Positions 24,973 through 34,985 of a DNA stretch of 64,000 bases are shown here, one piece after another. This DNA comes from Berberis thunbergii (Eukaryota > Streptophyta > Magnoliopsida > Ranunculales > Berberidaceae). Within the stretch, counting starts at the first letter, position 1; each line of letters begins with the position of its first letter. Below the pieces are notes generated by a model. It was not told the origin of the DNA and searched no databases. It worked only from the letters and a program-made list of their open reading frames with translations. The stretch covers positions 186,001 through 250,000 of the forward strand of contig QNQO01000797.1 in the NCBI GenBank assembly GCA_003290165.1, in the 5' to 3' direction. The translations under genes and the position numbers were made by a program.

Positions 24973-25649
24973 TGATATAGTCAATTTTTGCTCCCTGGTT
25001 GACCTTGACTTGCTGACCTGCACAAGGAACGCACGTGAGCCCTGAACCGCCGCTGTGGTGGTCGATGGCACTCCGATGCTAAAGTCAGATAGGGATTTGA
25101 GGAAGGTGTAATGCGGTAAATAGGGAATTTGTAGCATACCGTAGCTTACCAATCTCATGTCTTATTTATAGTATTGGAGTCCCAGTTTGACCAGGCCATT
25201 GGTGGCATAGTTTGGTAAAGAAAATCTTCGTGGAGATCCTTATCTAATTAGGAGTTGTACTGTGAACGAAAGTTTCCCTGTTAGACTTGAGCTCCTAGAT
25301 ATACGAGAGATAGTTCCCAATCAGAGTGTTGTCCATAGATAGAAGCTTCCATGTGCGATGTATACTCTGGTATTTGCTTCCTAGTTGGAAGCAAAATGTT
25401 GTTGTCTTGCCTGTCCGAAGCTGATCCCCTAGATACTTGCCTTAATAGAGCTTACGAGTATCGGGGATAGCTGTGAGACATGTGGGCTTAGCAGGCTAAA
25501 GTGATTTGGGTCCGTCTAGTGGACTACATTATGTGGGCTTGAAACCGCTTGGGCCGGATCAATGTTGGCTGACGCTTGGTCTTGTAATTTCTTGAGATCA
25601 TCATGACACATGTATGGTGTAGAAGAGATGACGTTTTCGTGTATCATCA
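24973..25649 (-). repeat. R1 3' LTR (left in the window)
   Basis: 677 bp starting TGATATAGTC and ending GTATCATCA. It shares long blocks with the right LTR, for example GGCACTCCGATGCTAAAGTC, and the same start and end. Confidence 0.9.
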
Positions 25650-25665
25650 GCTACCCCCTCGAGTT
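25650..25665 (-). promoter_or_regulatory. R1 polypurine tract
   Basis: On the minus strand the bases immediately before the LTR read ACTCGAGGGGGTAGC, a purine-rich tract suited to prime plus-strand DNA synthesis. The related copies have GGAGGGAGCAGC (next to 44276) and AAGGGGGAGTAGC (next to 52953). Confidence 0.65.
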
Positions 25666-25910
25666 AGTGGGCCATCGTATCGGTTCACTAAGTAAATTTT
25701 TGAAAAGAAACGCCGCTAATGATGATTGAGTTTGAACTGTTACTTAAGCGACACACTTCATTAATTAAGTGTACGTCGATTCAATGGAGAAGAAGCGGTA
25801 AACCAATCCCTATTTAGACTCTCTTTCCACAGAGATTGACTATTCCATTTCTTCGCTTTTAGAGTCTATGTTTTGTTCGTCTTTTTATTGAAAGTTTATT
25901 CACCTTTTTC

Positions 25911-28031
25911 TTGGCTCGCCAAAATCACCTTGACGATGAGCTTCTAACCAAAGGCATCCAATTCTTTGAAGATAGGTCGGTGTTCGAATCACGCCTTGCT
26001 GATATCCGAAAGACATTCGGGGTCCTTGAGAACCTTCCATTCTATACTCTGCATGATGATCAGATGTCGATGTTTCTTCCAAAGAGGTTCGTTTATTTGC
26101 ACCGCAAGATACTTCAATCTGGAGTTCGTTTTCATGTTCTTGACGAGATCTGGGGCTTCTTGGATTTTCTTAGAATTCCTCTTGCCCAGTTGGTACCTAA
26201 CAGGAACAGGATTATCCTTCTCATATTGATCAGGGCGAAGGATGCTGGTGTTCGCGTGACTCTGAGGGTGATCCAGTTGCTGACTTCCCCTCGGCTGAAT
26301 GATCATGTCGTTTGTAAGATGACGTTGCCAGCTTGCTTCGAAAAGCTGCCGGATGACTTCAAATCCTAGCAGAAATATTGTTTTTTGGCTTCTTCGAATT
26401 TGAAGTACTTCGAGTGCAAGGGTCGTCCGCTTGAGCTAGAGTTCAAGCCACTTCGTAAGTGTAGTTTCACCCTTAGATTTCGTTGTGTTGATTGTATGCT
26501 GATCGTCACATGCATTTATTTGTAGGGGGGTTCCCCACTACTCCTCTTTCTTCGGAGGAGCAAGTTACTATGAAGGCATTCCATGACATGCCGTGGATGA
26601 GTGTGGAGGACGTTATTTGTCCTACTAACTTCACTCGCAATGGATTGTGGACCAACTAGCACGTGGCCCCCACTATTTACAGAGAGTCGAAGGTTAAGTA
26701 TGAAGGTGGAGTTCTTTCCAGGAAGAGGAGGCTTCCAAAGTTAAGGCCCCCGCCTTGTTCAACACAGAGGGGCTTTCTAAGACGCTCTCCTCCTTTATAA
26801 GCTCAAAGAGGTCTCGCGCCGGGGCCGAGCCGACTCCCAAATGGCTTGATCCAGTGAGGGAGAAGCGTAAAACTAACCAGCCCACTAGGGCGGAGGTCGA
26901 AGTATCTAGTTGGGAGAAGGACCACCTGTGATTGGTAGGGGTTGATGATGCATCGCAGCAGAGTACTGAGCAGGCTGAGGCTTTGAATGATAAGCTAATT
27001 CTTGCTACTATGGCGGCTTCTATTGGGGCTAGCCAATCCAAACCTGTTTCACAGGAAGGTTCTGATGATGATTCGCCTGCAGTCCCGGAGTTCAATTGTT
27101 TCGCTGGTGGATCGTCTGGCAGTGGCCATGGCAGCATGGGCCATCCCTCTTATAGTCCACATTGTTCCCCATCTCGTTCCAAACCGCATATCATGGTGAT
27201 GGAGGGTCCACTGGACAATTCGCTTCCTTCTCTTCTTTCGAATTCCCGCCGGCTTGCAATAAAGGGTTGGCTGCTGGTGACAAAGGGAAGGTCGTGGATG
27301 AGGTCCTAGGTGCGGAGGAGAGTACAAAGGGTGGTACTAGCGTGATTTCGCATCTGGGAGAGCTCCATCTAGATGTGAATATGAGTTTGTTTGCTCCGGA
27401 CATGGCGAAAATGAGCAACCAGATCTGGTACTAGAAGGTTGACATTGATTATGCATCGAGGAAGCATATAAGCAAACGCTATAGCTGGTTGGCGAACTGC
27501 GCTCCAAATTCGGAGGAGGATGTGCTAGAGGAACGCATGGATGAGGGATTGAAGCACCTTATGTTGGTGATGTCTCAATTGAGGCATGTGGCCATCGCTG
27601 GGATGGAAGGTAAAACGGCTTGTGATAGGGTGTACACCATGAAGCATATCTTCTCGACTATGCAAAATTCATATTTTGATGCACTTTTTGAGATTGAGTT
27701 GCTGAGAAAACAAATTCTGGAGAAGAGGCTGGAACAGTCAGCCAATGCCGAGACTCAGAGGGTTCGTCTGAAAGCCCTTGAGTCCAATTTAGTAGAGGCG
27801 ATGTCCGTGAGGGACAAATTTAAACAAGAGTTGAACTTGGTTTGCTGTGATCTGGAGGTTGCGCAGGAAGCTGCGGCTAAGATGCCTTCTGAATTACAGT
27901 ATTTTGTTGAGGAAAACACCATGAAGAAGTCTGAATGGGGTTGCCCAGAGACAACAGTTAGAGTCCGACGTGGAATTCAATGCTCAAGAAGCGAGGAAAG
28001 CTGGGGACCAACTTCTTCTGGAGCAACATGA
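25911..28031 (+). pseudogene. R1 antisense ORF with putative gypsy-type transposon domain (PF04195-like)
   Basis: Runs opposite to gag. The first exon (25911-26453) encodes PFYTLHDDQMSMFLPKRFVY, FHVLDEIWGFLDFLRIPLAQ and VRVTLRVIQLL, the pattern of the plant 'putative gypsy type transposon' domain found in antisense ORFs of Tat-lineage elements. A 72-bp intron with GTAAGT donor (26454) and TTTGTAG acceptor (26525) follows and is conserved in R3. The second exon (from 26526) has stops, and a coiled-coil-rich tail is at 27489-28031. The start codon is TTG here where R3 has ATG, so the copy is inactive. Confidence 0.72.
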
Positions 28032-28256
28032 GATTAGTGCAATTAAGAGTATCCTGGTTAACAAGCAGTGTCATTTAATGCCTTGACAGGAAAGCTGGAG
28101 CTGTTGGAGCGTGAACTTGTTGAAGCAAAGGTGCGCGAGGAAGAACTTTTCAAGGTGCAAGCCAGGTGTGAATTCCACTAGGTCGTGCCTGGGGGATTAG
28201 AACTGCTGGCACTGATGAAGGAAGAGCAACCGGAATAGAACCTTGATAATTTACAC

Positions 28257-28952
28257 AGTGTTCTAAAAAGCGCTAGGCGGTGGGCGGGCGACGAGCAGGT
28301 ACCAAGCGCCTAAGCGGTTTTAGGTTTTGTATTATAACTTTAATAATTTACAAAAGTTAAGCATAATACCTTATCAATTACATCCAATTTAATCCCAAAA
28401 TACATATGCAAAAGTTGTAAACATGAAAAATTAACAATCATAAAAAAAATTTATTAAAACTCAAATGACTGAAGTTGGTCATGATGGGTACTTTATACAA
28501 AGTTAATTTTGTGGACAAATATCCCAACCTACTATTTTATTTTTCTTCAAATTGCACGAATGACTTCAGTCATGTTTGATAAAATCTACATTACTAAAAT
28601 TGGTACTGCAGATCCTTTGAGAATTTCATTAATTAATCATCATTTGCTACATTCAGACATATACTAAATAAAAAATAATTAAATTGTTTCTTTCCTAAAA
28701 AGGGAAAAGAAAAATAAAATAAGAACACAATCAACCTTACTCAAATTAGTCTCAGCATCCTCTTTCGTCGGCCTGAGAACAACCAATTTCAACTCCTTGT
28801 TCACATAAAATTTTGCAGCCAGAAAAAAAAACCCCGCCCAAACCCTGCCTAGAACCCGACTAGGCGCCTATCCAATTTTTCACCCCGCCCAACCATTATT
28901 CTGGGCGTTTCTCTAACACCTAGGTGCCCCCTAGGCCATTTTTTAGAACACT
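28257..28952. mobile_element. MITE-like insertion with AGTGTTCTAAAAA terminal inverted repeats
   Basis: Starts AGTGTTCTAAAAA (28257-28269) and ends TTTTTAGAACACT (28940-28952), a perfect 13-bp inverted repeat. Next to the ends are complementary GCGCTAGGCGGTGGGCGG-like and CCGCCCAACC/CCTAGG-rich blocks. The type is common in plants (hAT-like). No convincing 8-bp target duplication was seen (ATTTACAC versus AGTCCTGA). Inserted in R1. Confidence 0.75.
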
Positions 28953-29138
28953 AGTCCTGAGTCAGGTTTTGTAAGCTTGGGCTGACATCCCGTGTAGCAT
29001 TTGTCCGTGTGTCAGTGGATTGATTTTTTAGTTGGTTAGAGTGGCCATTGCTGATAATAGAATGTCAGCCCGTGTGAGTGTAAAGACACTGCTTGAGCTA
29101 TAATTTACTTCAGCGACCACTGTCCTGAAAAAGAGCAG

Positions 29139-29790
29139 TGGTTGCGTGGCGAGCCGTTGACATCAGTTGTGGCTGACTGGGCTCCCACCTTCCGAACCAT
29201 CTATATCCGCGCGGAGCGGATCATAGGCTTGGGATGTGAGAATTTGGCGATCATGGTTTGTTGGAGAGCGATGATTTTGTGGCGAGCCGTCGACATTAGT
29301 CAAAGCTGACTAGATTCCCTTATCCAAACCATCTATACCCACGCGAAGTAGGCTACAAGTTTGGGATGAGAGAATTCGGCGACCATGGTCTGTAGAAGAG
29401 CAGTGGCCTCGTGGCAAGCCGTCGACATCGGTTGGATTTGACTAGGCTCCCACCTTACAAATCATCTATACCTGTGCGCATCGAGCTAAAAATTTGGGAG
29501 TTTTAGGTGACCATGGTTTGTAGAAGAACAGTGATACAGTGGCAAACTGTTGGCGTCAGTTTGGGAGTGACTATGCTCCCACCTTCGAAACCATCTACAC
29601 TCGCGCAGAGTGGGCCACAAGTATGGGAGTTGGTAATTCGGTGACCATGGTCCGTTAGGAAAGCAATGATCCCGTGGCGAACCATCGACATCAGTCGAAA
29701 CTGACTAGGCTCCCACCTTCCAAACCATCTACACGCGTGTAGAGCGGGCCACAGGTCTGGGCTTTGACCACAAGTTGTCGTTGTTAGTCG
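29139..29790. repeat. 132-bp minisatellite inside R1, five units
   Basis: The anchor GTGGCRARCC recurs at 29146, 29279, 29411, 29539 and 29674, so the period is 128-135 bp. Each unit holds GACATCAG, CTGACTAGGCTCCCACCTTC, CCATCTATACCCGCGCR, CCACAAGTTTGGGA and GGCGACCATGGT. Internal tandem repeats downstream of pol or aORF regions are known in Tat/Ogre-type elements. Confidence 0.88.
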
Positions 29791-31249
29791 TCACTGGCTA
29801 GGCTAACCTGATCGAGTTCGGCAATCGTTGTCCACGAAGGGGGCGACAATTCCTGACAAGTCGTCGTGATAAGGCGTAAGAGCGCTAATTAGACCCCCAC
29901 TTCCTGGACCATTGAAATCCGCGCGCGACGAACTTGGCTTCGGGATGAACCAAAAGTCATTGTCATAAGTCAAAACTGACTAAACTTGCCTGATTAGGTC
30001 AAGGCTCCGTCTGTTATGAGTGTGAGAGCCTACTTCCATAGGCGGAGTGCATTGTGGTGATTAGTTTCTTTCAAAAAGAAAGAAGCACCTTAAATCAGCT
30101 GGTGATATGCAAATGTTACCCGAGTGTCAAAAGTGATTAGGGTTTTTACTGTTCGCATCAGCGCACGTGATAGAATGTTGCTTGAATAGTGGGTTGAGCC
30201 CATGGGCCTGTAAAAGAAGAACTAGGCCATGTCGTAGGATCAAGACGCCATGTGTATAGCGTAGATCACGAGACGGTTGAGTATCGGTTACTCCACCCAA
30301 TTATTATGGTTGTGTGCAACATCATTAATTGTATGAACGTGTTCCAGTGCGATTTCCTTGGGAATCATAATCTCCTCATTGACCATACAGTATTCAATGC
30401 TGATATTAATGTTGAAGCGCCTGTTTGGTGAATCATTACGTCTATATAATGGTGTTCCTTAATCATTGTAGGCATTATCTTCTACATAGTGCACCTTTTA
30501 GAATGCTCTTACCTAAAGAATATGCTTGGGTTTTCCAAAGGCTGAAAGGAGATCTTCAACGCTGGAGTCTTCAAATGTTCTGACATTTGCGCCGATGAAT
30601 CATGATAAGACTTGTTGTTATGCATGGTTACCTACTTTGGGTGAGCACCAAATTAGTCCATTGATACCTTGTAATTTCTTCTCATGTTGCAAAGAAGAGT
30701 TATAGACTTCCTCCCAAGGGATGAGTCTGTCAACTATTCGCCAATGCTTCCGTGAAACCTTGTGCCATTTTGTCTATCGAGAGACATTCCCTGTTGCTAT
30801 TTTATGGTTGATCGAACTGTTGGCAGATGTTTCATTGCTTTCGGGGGTGGTATCTCTGATTCATCCCGAGTATCGCGCATGGGAGAAGTGTCCTCGCTTG
30901 GCAGCACTGTGAAACCTTAATTGTCTCTTCGTTCACATGCACCTTTGTCTGTCCTCTTCTACCTCATTCGGTAGGTCGTATGCCAAAGAAGTCACTAAGC
31001 GGAACTCTTAGAGGGTTCTGTAATTTAGCTTGGGTACCTTTGTTGTTTCTTTTGAGTCCTTTTTTGGAGTCGAACTATTTAGGCGAGTCTTTATTGTATG
31101 TCGCATCGGATTCAGATGCTTGTAGTTTGTAGTCTTTTGTACCCGCCTCTGGGTGATCATTGTTACATCTTTCCAGTAATCAATAGAGTGTGTTTGAGTA
31201 ATTCTCTTTTATTTCTTAAATGATTGTTAATCACATAAGTTCCTAAGAA
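29791..31249. other. R1 internal spacer without recognised domains
   Basis: Non-coding part of the element. 30215-31245 is homologous to 39995-41150 in R2, so it belongs to the family and is not a later insertion. No RT or integrase motif in any frame was recognised. Confidence 0.5.
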
Positions 31250-33660
31250 TTAAAACTCTACATTGACTATGGAAAGGAAATTAAACAACTGAATAGATTG
31301 ATTGTTGGCGGAGAGAGGTCGACCCGACCCTAAAGTGAATTCATGGCCCTTGTTTGGATCATGAGTACTTTCAGTGAACTGCCAAGTTTCGCTGATGTCG
31401 TTGAGGTTACTAAAGAGTAAACCTTGCATGGGAGGGTTCTTCCGCGCCCATTGATAGTAGTGGGTTCGTGCACCGTCTACAATGGCATCTCCACTTTGTC
31501 GGGTTGAAGAACGGACTACTTCTGCAATGCTGAAATGTTTTTTGCTGCTAAGTTGAGCCACTGCTGTTGGGATTTTGTTTCTGGGTTTGGCTTCTGTTCA
31601 ACTTGCCCTATGGGCTCCGGTTGGATCTGGAAACATTTTATCTGCTTCAGTGCAACATAATGGCAGCCCTGTGCCGTTGGTTGATCCCTGCGAATTGTTC
31701 CCTCTAAGTGGTTGGCGGTATACTTGACGCACTGGTAAAGGGTGGAGACTATTGTTTCTATCTGGTGAATCCACGATCTTCCCAAGATAGCTAGAAGGTG
31801 TGTCTACCACCATGAAGTCCAAGAACATGACGTTTCTTAGCCGTGGCTTTCCTGCCATCACTGCTAATCTTATCTTCCCGATCGGAAAACATTTCTTTCC
31901 GCTAAATCCAATCAGCATGTAGTCGGAGGATGACAGATTCTCCTCCTTGAAGTTCATACTATGGAACGCGTTGTAGAATAGGACGTTGAGGGAGCTTCTC
32001 GTGTCAACCAGTGCCCTCTTCTCTTCCCACCTTGCAATAGAGACCTAAATGACAAGAGTGTCATTGTGTGGTGCACGGACGCCTTCAAGGTCCTTGTCTG
32101 TGAATGTCAAGGTGGGGATGGGGCTCTGCACCCTCAAGTAGTATACGCATCTATCATTATTTGCAGGCTGTGTCCGTTTGCGGGTCCCGTTCGACTAGTC
32201 TTCTTCTGATCCGATTCCGTGAATGACATATATTATGCCCGGAGTTTCCTTCTCAATCTCTTTAACTGCCGCTCCCAATTCTATGGTTCAGTCCTGTCGT
32301 TTTTCTGAATCCAGGAATTCCTTTATCTTTCCCTTGCGAATTCAGTATTTGATCTCATACCTTAGACTCTTGCAATCGTTGGTGTCATGGTCACCCTCTT
32401 TGTGGTATGAGAAATACTTGTTGTTGTCACGTTTGGAGGGATCTCCACGCTACTTTGGGTGTCACTTCAGATCTTTCCAATTTTTCATGGAATTAAGGAT
32501 GTTAAATAAGCTAGAATTGAGGGGGGTTATGGATTTGGATCCAACGTAGTTAGAAGATTTCTATTGCCTGGCACGGCTAGAGTCTGACCTACTGTCGTTG
32601 AGCTTTCGCTTGTTCCTTTATTTGTCTTCTCGCCTTTTTTCCTCATTTATGTCCCTAGAAACGGAGGGTTTCTTCTCTACTTCAGTTTCCATTTTTGTTG
32701 TTTGTCATCTCTTCCTGGATGATGTACCTCTGGGGGCCCTTCAAGAGTTCTACCATATCCAGGGGGTTTCGAGGTGAGAAAGTCATAAAACTTTCCCTCT
32801 CTCAAGCCCGCGGTAAAAGTCGTCACGACTTTGTCATCGCTACAGCCGTCAATGAGCATCAGCTCATCATTGAAGCACGTGACATACTCTCTTAGTGTTT
32901 CGTTAGACTTCTGCTTCAAAGAGAGTATTTAGTATGGGCTTTTCTCTGATCCACTGGCTTCCGACAAAGCGCGTCAGAAATTCTTTGGCCAGTGTCTTGA
33001 ATGAGTCGATCGTCTTTAGCTGGAAGTTGTGAAACCATGTCAGTGTTGACTTCTTCAGGCTGGTAGGGAATGTTTTGCATATCACCTACTCGGAACATTC
33101 TTTGAGCACCATTACATGCTAATAATGACGCAAGTGATCGAACGGGCTGCATGTCCCATCATAGAAATTGATCTTTGGAGGGCTGAACTTCTTTGGCAGA
33201 GCCTCGTTCATGATGCGATCCTCGAATGGGGGAACGAATAAGTGGTATAACATGTCTGGGTCTTGAGCCCCTCGGCGGAGGGGGTTTTGCAGGGCTAGCC
33301 TATCTACGTTGAAGGTCAGGTCTGCCTTGACTGCGTCGTCACTTCTAGTCCAATGAGAACTAGCAGGGATTGACTCTCCTATGCATGTTCTTTGTTGTCC
33401 TCTTGAGATTGGGGTTAGTGCTGCTTCTGATCTCCATCGACGGGTGGAGGGTTCTGTTGTATGAGAATCTTCATTGCTTTAGCGATCTACTGTATTTGTG
33501 GCGACAACAAATCCATATGGGGTCTGTCGTTACTATTGCTGGCGTGGGGTGTGAGCCTACTGCCTGTGTGTCACTGGCACCCTTGGAGAAGTGGTATAGC
33601 GCCAGTTTGAGCATTTGACATGTTCACTTGTTCTCCATTATTGCATGATCTAGTGGTCAC
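31250..33660 (-). pseudogene. R1 gag-protease region
   Basis: Minus-strand frames from about 33660 downward. Gag core: SLKKSTLTWFHNFQLKTIDS, FKTLAKEFLTRFVGS, NETLREYVTCFNDELMLIDG and VTTFTAGLREGKFYDFL (32780-33070). Then a CCHC-poor linker with LRYEIKYWIRKGKIKEFL-like text (about 32320-32370). Then an aspartic-protease-like domain with WEEKRALVDTRSSLN (about 31985-32030) and the flap-side MLIGFSGKKCFPIGKI. The protease has D-T-R where retropepsins have D-T/S-G. Frameshifts and stops are present. No RT follows, so mobilisation would need a partner element. Confidence 0.8.
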
Positions 33661-33714
33661 CATCTTTTTGTATTCTGAAGAGAAATGATGCTAGTGATTA
33701 GTTAGGAACTTTGT

Positions 33715-33737
33715 CGTCTCCACAGACGACGACAAAC
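33715..33737 (-). promoter_or_regulatory. R1 primer-binding region
   Basis: Directly inside the right LTR the minus strand reads GTTTGTCGTCGTCTGTGG; the related R2 copy reads GTTTGGCATTGTCCGTGTGG at 43673-43692. Both are decayed versions of the TTTGGCGCCGTCTGTGGGG-type primer site seen in Tat-lineage elements. It fixes the orientation of the element. Confidence 0.6.
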
Positions 33738-34382
33738 TGATGCATTCGATTTTCGCTCCCTCTTGACTTTGACCTGCTGACCTGCACAAAAAACGGACAT
33801 GAGCCACAGACCACGTTGTGGTGGCTGATGGCACTCCGATGCTAAAGTCAGACAGAGATCTAATGAATGTACCTTAGCTTACCAACCTCATGTCTTATTT
33901 ATCATGTTGGAGTCCTAGTTTGACCAGACTATCAGTGGCATAGTTTATGAAAAAAAATCTCCGTGAAGATCCTTTTCTAATTAGGTGTTGTGCTGTGAAG
34001 GGCAGTTTCTCTGTCAGATTTGTGCTCCTAGATACACGGGAGATAGTTCCCAATCAGAGCGTTGTCTATAGATAGAAGTTTACATGTGCGACGTATATTT
34101 TGGTATTTGCTTCCTAGTTGGAAGCAAAGTGTTGTTGTCTTGCCTGTCCGAAGTCGATCCCGCGATACTTACCTTAATAGAGCTTACGGGTATTCAGGAT
34201 AGTTGTGAGACACATTGACTTAGCAAGCTGTAGTGATTTGGGATCGTTTGGCGGATTGCGTTGTGCAGGCTTGAAATCGCTTAGGCCGGATCAGTGTTGG
34301 GCTGACGCTTGAGCCTGTTATTTCTCGAGATCATCATGACATGTATACAGTGTAGAAGAGATGATGTTTTGATGCATCATCA
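33738..34382 (-). repeat. R1 5' LTR (right in the window)
   Basis: 645 bp starting TGATGCATTC and ending TGATGCATCATCA, homologous to 24973-25649. Confidence 0.9.
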
Positions 34383-34985
34383 ATATATATATATTATGCC
34401 TATGGCTTTAACAAAAAATAAAATAAAATTAAAATTAAAAATATCGTAACTATTGTGAAATGCTTCTCTGAATTTGTGTATATAGTTTAGATTTAAAGAT
34501 TCCTATCTAAGATTTGAAGAATTCCTCTCAAAATTTATGGAGTCCAGAAATTATTGTATTATTTGCTCGTTGTTGTTTAATTAACAAGAGTTTTGGAAAG
34601 GAGTATCAACCCAACTCACTCCTTTCATCGACTATGATGACTTTAGTACTTAAAAACTAAAAATGATTAAAGAACACCACAAGGAAAATCTGCAACAAAC
34701 TAAGCTCAAAGTTAGAAGCTCACAGCACAGGAAATATATATCTTAAGATTCTTTAGATCCGTTGGGAAGAATGGAAAATGAAAACTTATATAGCTTTACC
34801 ATCTGTTTGAAAACACCTCGACAGTCCTCCAACGGGTAAGCTTCAACAGAGCCGATTAAGAGAGTTTTAAATGGCCAAGGATATTAATGATAAACCCTAC
34901 GATTAGCTCTTTCCTCCTTGGTGACAAACTTAAAAGTAGGCATGGTTGGTTTAATTAATTTCTTGATTCTCCCTCCATATCGGCT
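34383..34985. other. Intergenic, includes 3' flank of the MATE gene
   Basis: AT-rich sequence between the R1 element and the MATE stop codon. The part next to 34985 should hold the 3' UTR. No repeat or RNA gene was seen. Confidence 0.45.

Larger units (their letters stand above)
24973..34382 (-). mobile_element. R1: full-length non-autonomous Ty3/gypsy (Tat-like) retrotransposon, 9.4 kb
   Basis: Two related LTRs (24973-25649 and 33738-34382), both TG...CA, flanked by ATATA on each side (24968-24972 and 34383-34387), a 5-bp target duplication. The element reads on the minus strand: the primer-binding region and gag-protease are next to the right LTR, and a purine-rich GAGGGGGTAG tract precedes the left LTR on the minus strand. 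No RT, RNase H or integrase was seen, and an ORF lies antisense on the plus strand. This layout fits Tat/Retand-type elements that lost pol. The LTRs differ visibly (substitutions and a ~30-bp indel), so the insertion is not recent. Confidence 0.9.

Noticed and set aside
27489..28031. 180-codon open frame considered as a host coiled-coil gene
   Set aside because: Lies inside the LTR-bounded R1 element and continues its antisense ORF.
28249..28960. 8-bp target duplication for the AGTGTTCTAAAAA MITE
   Set aside because: The flanks ATTTACAC and AGTCCTGA do not match.
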